Source of the DNA: an uncultured Dysgonomonas sp.
Lineage (GTDB): Bacteria > Bacteroidota > Bacteroidia > Bacteroidales > Dysgonomonadaceae
Direction: 5' to 3'
NCBI GenBank assembly: GCA_945292135.1
Contig: CALYRA010000021.1
Location: 1-8,808, forward strand
DNA: 8,808 bases
The notes under the pieces were generated by a model. That model was not told the DNA's origin and did not search any database. It saw only the letters and a list, made by a program, of their open reading frames with translations. Both the position numbers and the translations under genes were made by a program. Shown piece after piece: positions 1 through 7,068 of this stretch. How positions within the stretch are numbered: the stretch's first letter is position 1; each line of letters opens with the position of its first letter.

Positions 1-228
1 AATAAAAGGTATTATCACGTTGTTATTAAAATCTATAATGCCCCATAATTTCCCCTTTTTTACAGGGATAAGACCTTCAGAAGGCGCGCCTCCATCGTCA
101 TAGATCATTGGAATAATAAATTCCCCTATTTTATTTATATAACCATGCTTAGCGCCATATGTAATTTGCGCAAGTCCTTCATGGAAGTCACTGGCATTTG
201 TAATAACTATTGGCTTATCCGGTTTCAT
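1..228 (-). CDS. WG-repeat protein, N-terminal part (runs off left edge)
   Basis: My own translation of the minus strand from an ATG at 228-226 gives 76 open codons to the window edge with no stop. The product starts MKPDKPIVITNASDF. It contains two units that match the WG (KWG) repeat pattern: EGLAQI followed by KHGYINKIGEFIIP (about residues 17-40), then EGLIPVKKGKLWGIIDF and NNNVIIP (about residues 53-75). WG repeats form small beta-rich modules. Their function is generally unknown, and they occur in many Bacteroidota proteins of very different lengths. No signal peptide or lipobox is visible at this start, so the protein looks cytoplasmic, unless the true start lies upstream inside xseA, where the frame stays open for at least some codons. 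The ATG is 5 nt after the xseA stop, which suggests co-transcription with xseA and the S8 protease. The number of repeats and any C-terminal domain are outside the window. The family call is sound; the role is unknown. Confidence 0.75.
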   Translation of the reverse strand, partial: MKPDKPIVITNASDFHEGLAQITYGAKHGYINKIGEFIIPMIYDDGGAPSEGLIPVKKGKLWGIIDFNNNVIIPFI

Positions 229-233
229 ATTAT

Positions 234-1670
234 CTAATCGTTTTTTATTACAGAGTCTATTTCTCCATCGACAAATCGGGTCGTTAATATATCTCCTTCA
301 GACAATTCCGTAGCAGATTTTATTACTTTTCCTTGGCTTAAAGTGAGCGTATAACCCTTTCTCAATATATGTTGAGGTGAAATCAATTCGATATATTTTG
401 TATAAAATTCTATTTTTTCTTTTTTATTATCCAATTTTCTTAAAACGATCTTTTTTAATGAATCATTTAGTTGAGCAATGGTATCAGTATCTATTTGATT
501 TTTTGAAGAAGCCTTTTTTAATATGTTAACATATGAATTTAAATTGGAATGTTCATTCTTTATTATTTGTCCGATTTCTTTATTTATTGAATACTCAAGA
601 GTTTTAAATATATTTTCATTATCCTTCAAATAGGATTGAATTTCTTTCTTGAGTGTAATTTTTAACGAAGAAAGTATATTGGATTGATCTTTATACCAAC
701 TTTTGCCCCAAAAACTAAAATCATTTTCTAAGCTTTTCAATTTCTCGGTTTCATTCTGCATCTTCTCTCTTGCGGAAGAAATAATTTGTGCTTGTATGTC
801 TATTATTTCATTTGAAGTATTTGATAAACAACCAATTAAAAATTCAGCGACTGCTGTCGGAGTTTTGGCTCGTGTATGGGCAACTATATCAAGTACGGTT
901 TCATCACGTTCATGACCAATCCCGGTAATTATGGGGAGTGGAAATTGAGCGCAATTAGTAGCTAATAAATAGGAATCAAAACAACTTAATTCGGAAGTTG
1001 CCCCTCCACCTCTTATGATAACTACCGCATCGAAACAGTCTTGGTATTCATATATTCTTTCAAGCGCCGAGATGATAGAATCTTCAGCCCTTTCACCTTG
1101 CATAATAGCAGAAAATAGTTTGGTATAAAATGCAAACTGATAAGTGTTTGCTTCTAATTGATTGCAAAAATCTTCATATCCGGCAGCTGTTGGCGAGGAA
1201 ATGATAGCAATACGGTTCGGAAGCGGAGAAAGTTCTAACTCTTTATTTAAGGTGAGTACTCCTTCTTCCTCCAGTTGCTTTAATATTCTTGCCCTATTTA
1301 ACGCCTGATCACCTAATGTATATGCCGGATCAATATCATATATGGTAAGGCTCAGACCATATATTTCATGAAATTCTATACTAACCTGAACCATGACTTT
1401 TAGCCCGGACGCAAAAGATTGATTCGTCGTTGATTCAAAATAAGCTCTTAACAGATGGAATGTATTCGCCCATATCATAGCTCTGGCTTTGGCTATGATG
1501 TTTCGACCCGATTTATCCTTTTCTATAAATTCGAGATAGCAGTGACCGTTTTGGTTAACTCTGACATCGCTCGTCTCACCCTGTACCCAAATCATATCCG
1601 GGAGGTTATTGTGAAGTACATTTTTTATATGATGATTCAATTCATATAATGTCAGGGCATTTGATTCCAC
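234..1670 (-). CDS. xseA: Exodeoxyribonuclease VII large subunit
   Basis: This is the catalytic subunit of exonuclease VII, a cytoplasmic enzyme that degrades single-stranded DNA from both ends to oligonucleotides and works with several small XseB subunits. The 478-residue product is close to the usual length (E. coli about 456). Residues about 5-115 form the OB-fold DNA-binding domain (LPDMIWVQGETSDVR, then NGHCYLEF). The catalytic core follows: AIISSPTAAGYED (155-167), VIIRGGGATSEL (217-228) and GIGHERDETVLD (250-261). These carry the residues known to matter in E. coli XseA: the Asp of the first motif, the Arg of RGGG, and His/Asp of GHxxD (here D167, R220, H253, D256). Residues about 285-430 are Lys/Glu-rich and look like the long coiled-coil that binds XseB. 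The end has the usual SPQHILRKGYTLT and a Gly-Asp-rich beta tail. The start is GTG at 1670-1668. It is 4 nt past the protease stop, and the OB domain begins right after it; no ATG lies nearby in frame. No xseB follows; a WG-repeat gene does. Confidence 0.96.
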   Translation of the reverse strand: MESNALTLYELNHHIKNVLHNNLPDMIWVQGETSDVRVNQNGHCYLEFIEKDKSGRNIIAKARAMIWANTFHLLRAYFESTTNQSFASGLKVMVQVSIEFHEIYGLSLTIYDIDPAYTLGDQALNRARILKQLEEEGVLTLNKELELSPLPNRIAIISSPTAAGYEDFCNQLEANTYQFAFYTKLFSAIMQGERAEDSIISALERIYEYQDCFDAVVIIRGGGATSELSCFDSYLLATNCAQFPLPIITGIGHERDETVLDIVAHTRAKTPTAVAEFLIGCLSNTSNEIIDIQAQIISSAREKMQNETEKLKSLENDFSFWGKSWYKDQSNILSSLKITLKKEIQSYLKDNENIFKTLEYSINKEIGQIIKNEHSNLNSYVNILKKASSKNQIDTDTIAQLNDSLKKIVLRKLDNKKEKIEFYTKYIELISPQHILRKGYTLTLSQGKVIKSATELSEGDILTTRFVDGEIDSVIKND

Positions 1671-1674
1671 TACT

Positions 1675-3348
1675 TTAGAAGTATAAATTAAATGTTTCTT
1701 TTTCTATATCCGAACCTTTAATCACGATTGTATATAGTTCTTTCTTTTTAGCTTTAAGATTTTTAGAATATTCAGCGAAAAATTTTTGATTTTCTTTTCC
1801 CTTGAAATCGAATGAATCTACTTCTTTTATTCTATCATTTTTTTCGTTTCTGTTTATAGCTATTTCAATGTTTTCAATCGGATTGTCACCTATATATATA
1901 ATTCTTATCAGACCGACCCCGTCAGACTCTAATCTAAAATTATCTGAATAAGCGATTCTATTTTTTCCTTTTATCTTCAAGGCTTTTGTTCCTAACTTCA
2001 ATGCTAATTCCATATCGGGAATTCCATAACCAAAATTCTCATCCGGATTTTCATATTGATTCGCAGATTCTTTGACTAGCTGCATAATTTCAAAATTAGA
2101 TAACGTAGGAAACGCTTGCCAAAGACATGCTACTGTACCACACATAATGGGTGAAGAAAACGAAGTTCCGCTTTTATAAGTCACCCGCCCTTCGTCGTTA
2201 ACGACAACACTTCCCAAACCTAATGCTACGACATCAGGTTTGACACGCATATCAGCCGTATATCCCCGTGAGCTAAAGTCTGCCAATGAAGAATCACGGT
2301 CAATTGCTCCAACTGTTAATACTCCATCCGCGTCGCTCGGAGGAGTTATTTTACGCCAAGAACTGTCCCCCGAATTTCCGGCGCTGCATACGATTAATAT
2401 TCCTTTTTTCGAAGCTATATTAGCTGAACGCGAAATAAAAGCTGATTTTCCGTCTAAATCTTTGTGAGTATAGCTTTTTGCGGGAACATCAAAATTGTTG
2501 TACCCAAGCGATGTGTTAACGACCTCTGCGCCCAGACTGTCCGCATATTCAATTGCCGCTGCCCAATAATCCTCTTCTATCGGGTATTCGGAACGAGGGT
2601 CTTCTGATCCAAGAAGCCAAAGATTAGCTTCCGGCGCAGTACCTACAAATTGCAACGGCTTATTAGCGCCTATACATGAAACGACATTTAATCCATGTTG
2701 ATTCGCATTTTGGAAAAGATCTTCATTTCCATATACAAATCCTTTATAACCTTTAATGTTCAAGTTGTCAAGTATTTCAATGCTTGGTAAGTTGTTAAAT
2801 CCCGCATCTATAACTGCTATGTCAATTCCTTTTCCTTTAAATCCGGCTTTATGCAATGCTTCGGTATTCAATGATTTTATATTGTCATAAGCAAGCCCGT
2901 AATATTGTCCGAACATAACTTCCTGTTGATTGACGAATTTCAAAGAATCTGGATATTCTTTATGTTTTCCGTTCTTCCCTATTCCTTTCCAAACGAAAGT
3001 CGCATTCGCGACAAAGGGCAAAGCTGTTAGCTCATCTATCATTGCGCTGTCATTGCATTGTACGCTAATTGTCCTTTGCCATTTGCTTTTAGCCACCACT
3101 ATTGCTCCTTTTTCTTCGATTTGCCTGATATAGTCTTCCGAAATCGGTAAATCACTCTCATTAATAGCGATGTTATGTTTTAAACGCCTGTCAATAGCTT
3201 TTTGACTAAGAAATTCTTGGGGTTTCTCGATTTTATATTTTGTTTTACCTTTATCCGTAAGCGATAAACGAAACTTATAATCATATTCTTGGGCTGAAGC
3301 TCCAACTGCAATGATCAGCAGCACAATTAGTAATACCCAATTTTTCAT
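1675..3348 (-). CDS. Secreted S8 (subtilisin-family) serine protease
   Basis: A subtilase-fold endopeptidase likely exported by Sec to the periplasm or beyond. From the ATG at 3348-3346 the protein opens with a textbook signal peptide, MKNWVLLIVLLIIAVGASAQ, with signal peptidase cleavage expected after ASA. Another ATG 12 nt upstream (3360, adding MVDF) would give 561 residues. I prefer the inner start because it begins the canonical signal and leaves a more workable leader from the candidate promoter. Using 561-residue numbering, residues 28-125 are a propeptide-like region with the FLSQKAIDRRLKHNIAI stretch common in Bacteroidota S8 proteins. The catalytic domain spans about 165-460: Asp185 in IAVIDAGFNN, His222 in NQHGLNVV, oxyanion Asn329 in SAGNSGD and nucleophile Ser400 in SGTSFSSP. 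All are intact, so it should be active. The last 100 residues look beta-rich and do not resemble a typical type IX secretion C-terminal signal. It is the first gene of the run with xseA; the substrate is unknown. Confidence 0.93.
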   Translation of the reverse strand: MKNWVLLIVLLIIAVGASAQEYDYKFRLSLTDKGKTKYKIEKPQEFLSQKAIDRRLKHNIAINESDLPISEDYIRQIEEKGAIVVAKSKWQRTISVQCNDSAMIDELTALPFVANATFVWKGIGKNGKHKEYPDSLKFVNQQEVMFGQYYGLAYDNIKSLNTEALHKAGFKGKGIDIAVIDAGFNNLPSIEILDNLNIKGYKGFVYGNEDLFQNANQHGLNVVSCIGANKPLQFVGTAPEANLWLLGSEDPRSEYPIEEDYWAAAIEYADSLGAEVVNTSLGYNNFDVPAKSYTHKDLDGKSAFISRSANIASKKGILIVCSAGNSGDSSWRKITPPSDADGVLTVGAIDRDSSLADFSSRGYTADMRVKPDVVALGLGSVVVNDEGRVTYKSGTSFSSPIMCGTVACLWQAFPTLSNFEIMQLVKESANQYENPDENFGYGIPDMELALKLGTKALKIKGKNRIAYSDNFRLESDGVGLIRIIYIGDNPIENIEIAINRNEKNDRIKEVDSFDFKGKENQKFFAEYSKNLKAKKKELYTIVIKGSDIEKETFNLYF

Positions 3349-3369
3349 AAAATCTACCATCTTTTATTG

Positions 3370-3401
3370 CAAAAGTAAATATAATTGTTTTAGGATGGAA
3401 A
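3370..3401 (-). promoter_or_regulatory. Candidate promoter for the S8 protease-xseA-WG run
   Basis: Read on the minus strand, 3377-3370 is TACTTTTG, a full match to the Bacteroidota -7 box TAnnTTTG. Twenty bases upstream, 3401-3398 reads TTTC, one base off the -33 consensus TTTG. Transcription would begin near 3365. That leaves only about 4 nt before the outer ATG (3360) but about 16 nt before the inner ATG (3348), which is one reason for preferring the inner start. It is inferred from consensus only. Confidence 0.55.
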
Positions 3402-3419
3402 AAATAATTGCTATCTTGT
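3388..3419 (+). promoter_or_regulatory. Weak candidate promoter for the ABC exporter gene
   Basis: TTTT at 3388-3391 is followed, after 20 bp, by TATCTTGT at 3412-3419, a partial match to the -7 box TAnnTTTG (TA and the first two T positions agree). Transcription would begin near 3425 and leave a leader of about 45 nt. A second near-match, TATTTTTC at 3455-3462, lies too close to the ATG to be convincing. The gene needs a plus-strand promoter in this 110-nt gap because its neighbour is divergent, but the exact site is uncertain. Confidence 0.3.
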
Positions 3420-3470
3420 GCCCTCAATTATTTTTAAGAATAAGAAGCGGTTAATATTTTTCAAAATCCA

Positions 3471-5306
3471 ATGAATGATTTTATAAAACTAATTAAAAGG
3501 TTTGTCCCTCCATACAAAAAATATGTTGTTTTAAATATCTTTTTCAATATTTTGGGCGCATTATTTAGCGCAGTGGCATTTTCTTTTATTATTCCTGTCT
3601 TGGAAATTTTATTTAAGACAAAAGATGTTGTTTATACTTATATGCCTGTCGATTTTAACGGCAGTATGAAAGGCGTAAAAGATGCCCTTTCAAATAATTT
3701 TTATTGGTATATTTCAGACATAGCGAATACTCATAGTGGTATTTCTGTTTTGATCGGTCTATCCGTAGTGCTGATAATTATGACTTTTTTTAAAGTTGCG
3801 ACTACTTATCTAGGCTCATATTACATTATTCCGGTACGGACAGGTGTTGTTAGGGATATTCGTAAGCAGATGAATGATAAAGTATTGACTTTGCCGATAG
3901 GCTTTTTCTCTAATGAATGCAAGGGAGATATTATTGCCCGTATGACCGGTGATGTGAGTGAAGTTGAGAATTCGGTTATGAGTTCGTTGGATATGGTAAG
4001 TAAAAACCCTATACTGATCATTGTTTATCTTACCGTTATGCTTGTTATCAGTTGGCAATTGACTTTGTTTGTTCTCATTTTCTTGCCGATAGTAGGATAT
4101 ATAATGGGCAAAGTAGGTAAATCCTTGAAACGCAAATCGCTTGAGGCTCAAAATATGTGGGGTGGGTTAATGTCGCAAATGGATGAAATCCTGAGCGGAT
4201 TACGTATTATAAAGGCATTCAATGCAGAAGAAAAAATTGCGAAAAGATTTGACGATAGCAGCAATGAATTTCGTGAAATATCTAATCGCATAGCGCGTCG
4301 TCAGCAAATGGCGCACCCTATGAGCGAATTTTTAGGTACTATTACCATAGCAGTCGTTTTGTGTTTTGGAGGTTTGTTAATTCTTAATAACACAGGGGGA
4401 ATAGATGCGGCTACGTTTATTTATTTTTTAGTTATCTTTTACAGCATCATTAATCCGGCTAAAGAATTATCAAAATCTGTCTATACCATTAAAAAAGGTA
4501 TGGCTTCGATGGAACGTATTGACAAAATATTGGACGCTAAAAATGATATTCAAAATCCTCAAAATCCTCAAACAGTCTCTTTCGAACATGCAGTAACATA
4601 TCGTAACGTTTGGTTTAAATATCAAAATAATTGGGTTATAAAAGATGTAACGTTAACAGTCCCTAAAGGTAAAACTATTGCGCTTGTAGGACAATCGGGA
4701 TCAGGTAAATCTACAATGGTTGATTTGTTGCCACGTTTTTATGATGTAAATAAAGGCGGTATTTATTTGGATGATATCGATATCCGTGAGTTTGATATGT
4801 CCGATTTACGTTCGATAATGGGGAATGTAAATCAGGAGGCTATTTTGTTTAATGATACCTTTTTTAATAATATAGCTTTTGGTGTAAAAAATGCGACGAT
4901 GGAACAGGTAATCGAAGCTGCGAAAATAGCGAATGCGCATGATTTTATAATTGCCACTGAAAATGGTTATGAAACAAATATAGGTGATCGGGGCGGGAAG
5001 CTATCAGGAGGTCAACGTCAACGGATCAGCATAGCTCGCGCTATCCTAAAAAATCCGCAAATTCTTATCTTGGACGAAGCAACATCAGCCCTCGACACGG
5101 AATCAGAAAAATTGGTACAAGAAGCTCTTGACAACTTAATGAAAAATCGTACAACTATTGTAGTTGCGCACCGGTTGTCAACGATCAAGAATGCTGATGA
5201 AATATGTGTAATGCACGAAGGAGAAATCGTTGAACGAGGTCGCCACGATGAATTATTTCAAAAAAACGGATATTATCGTAAACTTTGTGACATGCAACAA
5301 TTTTGA
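3471..5306 (+). CDS. ABC exporter half-transporter (permease-ATPase fusion, MsbA-like type)
   Basis: A full-length 611-residue half-transporter of the type IV ABC exporter fold, expected to act as a homodimer in the inner membrane and move a lipid, peptide or drug-like substrate outward. The transmembrane domain covers about residues 15-340. Hydrophobic segments lie at about 17-45, 91-118, 178-196, 197-215, 287-306 and 313-330. The stretch between the first two (about 46-90) is long and polar and would be an enlarged outer loop. The nucleotide-binding domain (about 372-611) is complete: Walker A GQSGSGKST (407-415), Q-loop Gln455 in NVNQEAILF, signature LSGGQRQR (511-518), Walker B ILILDE with catalytic Glu536, D-loop SALD, and switch His567 in VVAHRLST. 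A 9-bp tandem duplication lies in the linker between the domains. The gene stands alone, with 110 nt upstream and 132 nt downstream, so neighbours do not reveal the substrate. MsbA-type lipid A flipping is possible but not shown. The ATG at 3471 begins the usual amphipathic N-terminus. Confidence 0.93.
   Translation: MNDFIKLIKRFVPPYKKYVVLNIFFNILGALFSAVAFSFIIPVLEILFKTKDVVYTYMPVDFNGSMKGVKDALSNNFYWYISDIANTHSGISVLIGLSVVLIIMTFFKVATTYLGSYYIIPVRTGVVRDIRKQMNDKVLTLPIGFFSNECKGDIIARMTGDVSEVENSVMSSLDMVSKNPILIIVYLTVMLVISWQLTLFVLIFLPIVGYIMGKVGKSLKRKSLEAQNMWGGLMSQMDEILSGLRIIKAFNAEEKIAKRFDDSSNEFREISNRIARRQQMAHPMSEFLGTITIAVVLCFGGLLILNNTGGIDAATFIYFLVIFYSIINPAKELSKSVYTIKKGMASMERIDKILDAKNDIQNPQNPQTVSFEHAVTYRNVWFKYQNNWVIKDVTLTVPKGKTIALVGQSGSGKSTMVDLLPRFYDVNKGGIYLDDIDIREFDMSDLRSIMGNVNQEAILFNDTFFNNIAFGVKNATMEQVIEAAKIANAHDFIIATENGYETNIGDRGGKLSGGQRQRISIARAILKNPQILILDEATSALDTESEKLVQEALDNLMKNRTTIVVAHRLSTIKNADEICVMHEGEIVERGRHDELFQKNGYYRKLCDMQQF
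4551..4568 (+). repeat. 9-bp tandem duplication in the ABC exporter linker
   Basis: CAAAATCCT occurs twice in a row (4551-4559 and 4560-4568), followed by a degenerate third start (CAAACAGTC). In frame it encodes Gln-Asn-Pro twice (residues 361-366), in the flexible linker between the membrane domain and the ATPase domain. Copy-number change here would keep the frame. Confidence 0.85.
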
Positions 5307-5321
5307 TTTGTATGTAATATC

Positions 5322-5341
5322 AGTTAATACCACGTATAACT
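5322..5341 (+). terminator. Weak hairpin after the ABC exporter gene, doubtful terminator
   Basis: AGTTAATAC (5322-5330) can pair with GTATAACT (5334-5341) around a CAC loop, giving eight pairs with one bulged A. It lies 16 nt past the exporter stop. The stem is AT-rich and is followed by ATAAAAATAAATT instead of a T run, so an intrinsic terminator is only weakly supported. Confidence 0.25.
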
Positions 5342-5367
5342 ATAAAAATAAATTCTAAAAAGTACCA

Positions 5368-5399
5368 TTTTAAAAACAACAAAAAATCTTTTACCTTTG
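5368..5399 (+). promoter_or_regulatory. Promoter for the trmB-lipoprotein-mrp run
   Basis: TACCTTTG at 5392-5399 matches the Bacteroidota -7 box TAnnTTTG at every defined position. TTTT at 5368-5371, with a 20-bp spacer, is the likely -33 element (consensus TTTG, one mismatch). Transcription would begin near 5405 and leave a leader of about 34 nt before the trmB ATG. The -7 box overlaps the left arm of an inverted repeat (5396-5414). Confidence 0.65.
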
Positions 5400-5414
5400 T
5401 TGCCTTTTAACAAA
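5396..5414. repeat. Inverted repeat over the trmB -7 box and transcription start
   Basis: TTTGTT (5396-5401) and AACAAA (5409-5414) are perfect inverted copies separated by 7 nt (GCCTTTT). The left arm includes the TTTG of the -7 box, and the predicted start lies in the spacer. It could be an operator-like site or a small 5' hairpin, but a six-base AT-rich palindrome can easily arise by chance in this composition. Confidence 0.4.
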
Positions 5415-5438
5415 TGCGGATTTAGACAATCATAAAAG

Positions 5439-6206
5439 ATGGGAAAAAATAAGCTTGCCAAATTTGCCAATATGGATGAATATACTCACGTGTTTCAATA
5501 TCCGTTCGCTACTCTAAAAGAATCTGGATTTGAGATGAAAGGTAAGTGGAATGAATTGTTTTTCAATAATAATAATCCTATTGTATTAGAATTAGGTTGC
5601 GGAAAAGGCGAATATACAGTCGGTTTGGCAAAACTTTTTCCAAACAAAAACTTCATAGGAGTTGATATAAAAGGAGCCCGAATGTGGACAGGCGCAACTC
5701 AGGCTTTAGAAGAAGGACTGAAAAATGTCGCTTTCCTTCGAACACATATTGAACTGATAAACAATTTTTTTTCTAAAGGTGAAATTGCCGAAATTTGGAT
5801 AACATTTCCTGACCCGCAAATGGCTAAAGTTAATAAACGAATGACATCTACTCGTTTTATGAAACTATATGGTGAATTTCTTTCCGACGAAAGCATAATT
5901 CATCTCAAAACGGATAGTAATTTTATGTTTACTTATACCGATGAAATGGTAAAAATTAACGAACTGCCTTTATTATATAGGACAATTGACCTCTATCATT
6001 CGGAATTGGACGATGAAATATTGAAAATTCAGACTTTCTATGAAAAACAATGGATTGCTCGTGGATTGAATATTAAATATCTAAAATTTCTATATCAAAA
6101 TAAAAATAACTGGAAAGAGTCTGATCTCCAGATAGAAAAAGATGACTATCGTAGCTATGGGCGTAATAACCTTCAAAGCTATAAAACCAGTAAGAATACA
6201 AAATAA
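5439..6206 (+). CDS. trmB: tRNA (guanine-N7-)-methyltransferase
   Basis: A cytoplasmic SAM-dependent enzyme that makes m7G at position 46 in the variable loop of many tRNAs. The 255-residue product has the class I methyltransferase fold. SAM motif I is [15 protein letters not shown] (49-63), the following acidic strand is [13 protein letters not shown] (71-83), and the TrmB hallmark is [20 protein letters not shown] (121-140), where other bacteria often have FPDPWx[16 protein letters not shown] (156-170) and the late [19 protein letters not shown] (199-217) are also typical TrmB elements. The start [15 protein letters not shown] agrees with the usual Bacteroidota N-terminus, so the ATG at 5439 is preferred to the inner Met. 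The C-terminal tail is Lys/Asn-rich and probably flexible. It is first in a plus-strand run, followed after 17 nt by a lipoprotein gene and then by mrp. The leader has no strong Shine-Dalgarno sequence, which is normal for this phylum. Confidence 0.95.
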   Translation: MGKNKLAKFANMDEYTHVFQYPFATLKESGFEMKGKWNELFFNNNNPIVLELGCGKGEYTVGLAKLFPNKNFIGVDIKGARMWTGATQALEEGLKNVAFLRTHIELINNFFSKGEIAEIWITFPDPQMAKVNKRMTSTRFMKLYGEFLSDESIIHLKTDSNFMFTYTDEMVKINELPLLYRTIDLYHSELDDEILKIQTFYEKQWIARGLNIKYLKFLYQNKNNWKESDLQIEKDDYRSYGRNNLQSYKTSKNTK

Positions 6207-6223
6207 CACAAAACAATAACAGT

Positions 6224-7051
6224 ATGAAAAAAGTGAAATCCAATTTATTATTTACCATAATAGTATTGATAGCATTTTCCTGTAAAGGAAATAAAAACGT
6301 CGAATCAGATAGTGCTAGAATATCGGGACTGGAAGTAGATAGTATAAAGGTAGATAGTATGGCAACAACAGAAAAGCCTGTACTTTTCGACGTCGAAAAC
6401 TGGGATATAATTGTACCGGATAGAAAATATTTCAATCGAAGTATTGATAAAGAATTGATAGGATTGGCAGAAGATGAAATCCCTAATCAGATACTCAATG
6501 ATACGGCTTTATTAAATGATAGCCATTGCGCGTATTTAGCGAATGACGAGCCTATTGCACTCTTTAAAAGATTTTATCCGAAAGGAAAAGAGGATATAGC
6601 AGGTGTTTTGAAAAGTAGCTCTCTGATATACATAGATACGATATTTTTTAATGAAGAATATCCAAACGATGCTTGGTACGCTATAAGAATTAATGGTAGG
6701 CGTTATTATACAGATTATGCACCTCATGACTATATTGATTATAAAACTTATGTTCCATCCAAAGAACAAATATTGATCCTATTTGCGCAAGAAACTGATC
6801 AACTTTGTTCATATCCTGATTTTTTTGAATTTTTGGTCTTTGAAAAGCCTGAAGCTAATGAAACAGCTTGGAAACAAGTATACCGTTCAACTAAAATGCA
6901 TTTGAATACAGAACCTAATGCTTATAAAAGACCCTATGATGAATCTTCATATGTGATAGAAGGAGATAATGTTAAGATGAGTGTACTTTATTATCCATGG
7001 TGGTTGATTTGGAATGGTAAAAGTATATCTCTAGAACCGAAAAATAAATAA
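6224..7051 (+). CDS. Unrecognised lipoprotein between trmB and mrp
   Basis: I do not recognise the family. The 275-residue product begins MKKVKSNLLFTIIVLIAFSC, a signal peptide II with a plausible lipobox (AFSC) and lipidated Cys20. It should therefore be anchored in a membrane on the periplasmic or outer side. Residues 21-55 are polar and low in structure, with a small repeated VDSIK/VDSMA unit, and probably form a spacer. The rest (about 56-270) is rich in Tyr, Trp, Asp and Glu and alternates short hydrophobic strands (SSLIYIDTIFF, DAWYAIRINGRRYYTDYA, EQILILFAQE, FFEFLVFEKPE), suggesting one compact mostly beta globular domain. Two further cysteines are present (102 and 195). A lipoprotein family such as one of the Bacteroidota DUFs is likely, but I cannot name one. 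It is 17 nt from both neighbours, so it probably shares their transcript. That does not imply a shared function with tRNA methylation or Fe-S assembly. Confidence 0.85.
   Translation: MKKVKSNLLFTIIVLIAFSCKGNKNVESDSARISGLEVDSIKVDSMATTEKPVLFDVENWDIIVPDRKYFNRSIDKELIGLAEDEIPNQILNDTALLNDSHCAYLANDEPIALFKRFYPKGKEDIAGVLKSSSLIYIDTIFFNEEYPNDAWYAIRINGRRYYTDYAPHDYIDYKTYVPSKEQILILFAQETDQLCSYPDFFEFLVFEKPEANETAWKQVYRSTKMHLNTEPNAYKRPYDESSYVIEGDNVKMSVLYYPWWLIWNGKSISLEPKNK
6335..6360 (+). repeat. Short direct repeat in the lipoprotein spacer
   Basis: GTAGATAGTAT occurs at 6335-6345 and again at 6350-6360, a 15-bp period that keeps frame and encodes VDSIK then VDSMA. It lies in the low-complexity stretch just after the lipidated cysteine, where length changes should be tolerated. 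Confidence 0.7.
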
Positions 7052-7068
7052 ACTAAAATATATAAATA

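Noticed and set aside
82..89. GGCGCGCC, an eight-base GC-only palindrome in AT-rich DNA
   Set aside because: It encodes ordinary residues (Gly-Ala-Pro) within the WG-repeat protein. A single occurrence carries no signal beyond a rare restriction site.
1675..1980. Possible type IX secretion signal at the C-terminus of the S8 protease
   Set aside because: The last 100 residues are beta-rich but lack the usual short lysine-ending tail and glycine/aspartate pattern; the chain ends in KETFNLYF instead.
3455..3462. TATTTTTC as a -7 box for the ABC exporter
   Set aside because: It would start transcription only a few bases before the ATG and has no convincing -33 element; AT-rich sequence gives such near-matches often.
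3816..4151. 111-codon open frame on the minus strand within the ABC exporter gene
   Set aside because: It lies wholly antisense to conserved permease sequence. Its product (His/Asn/Tyr-rich, no recognisable domain) looks like a complement-frame by-product.
6073..6435. 120-codon open frame on the minus strand across the trmB end and lipoprotein start
   Set aside because: It spans two well-supported genes and the gap between them. Its composition is that of a shadow frame, with no family features.
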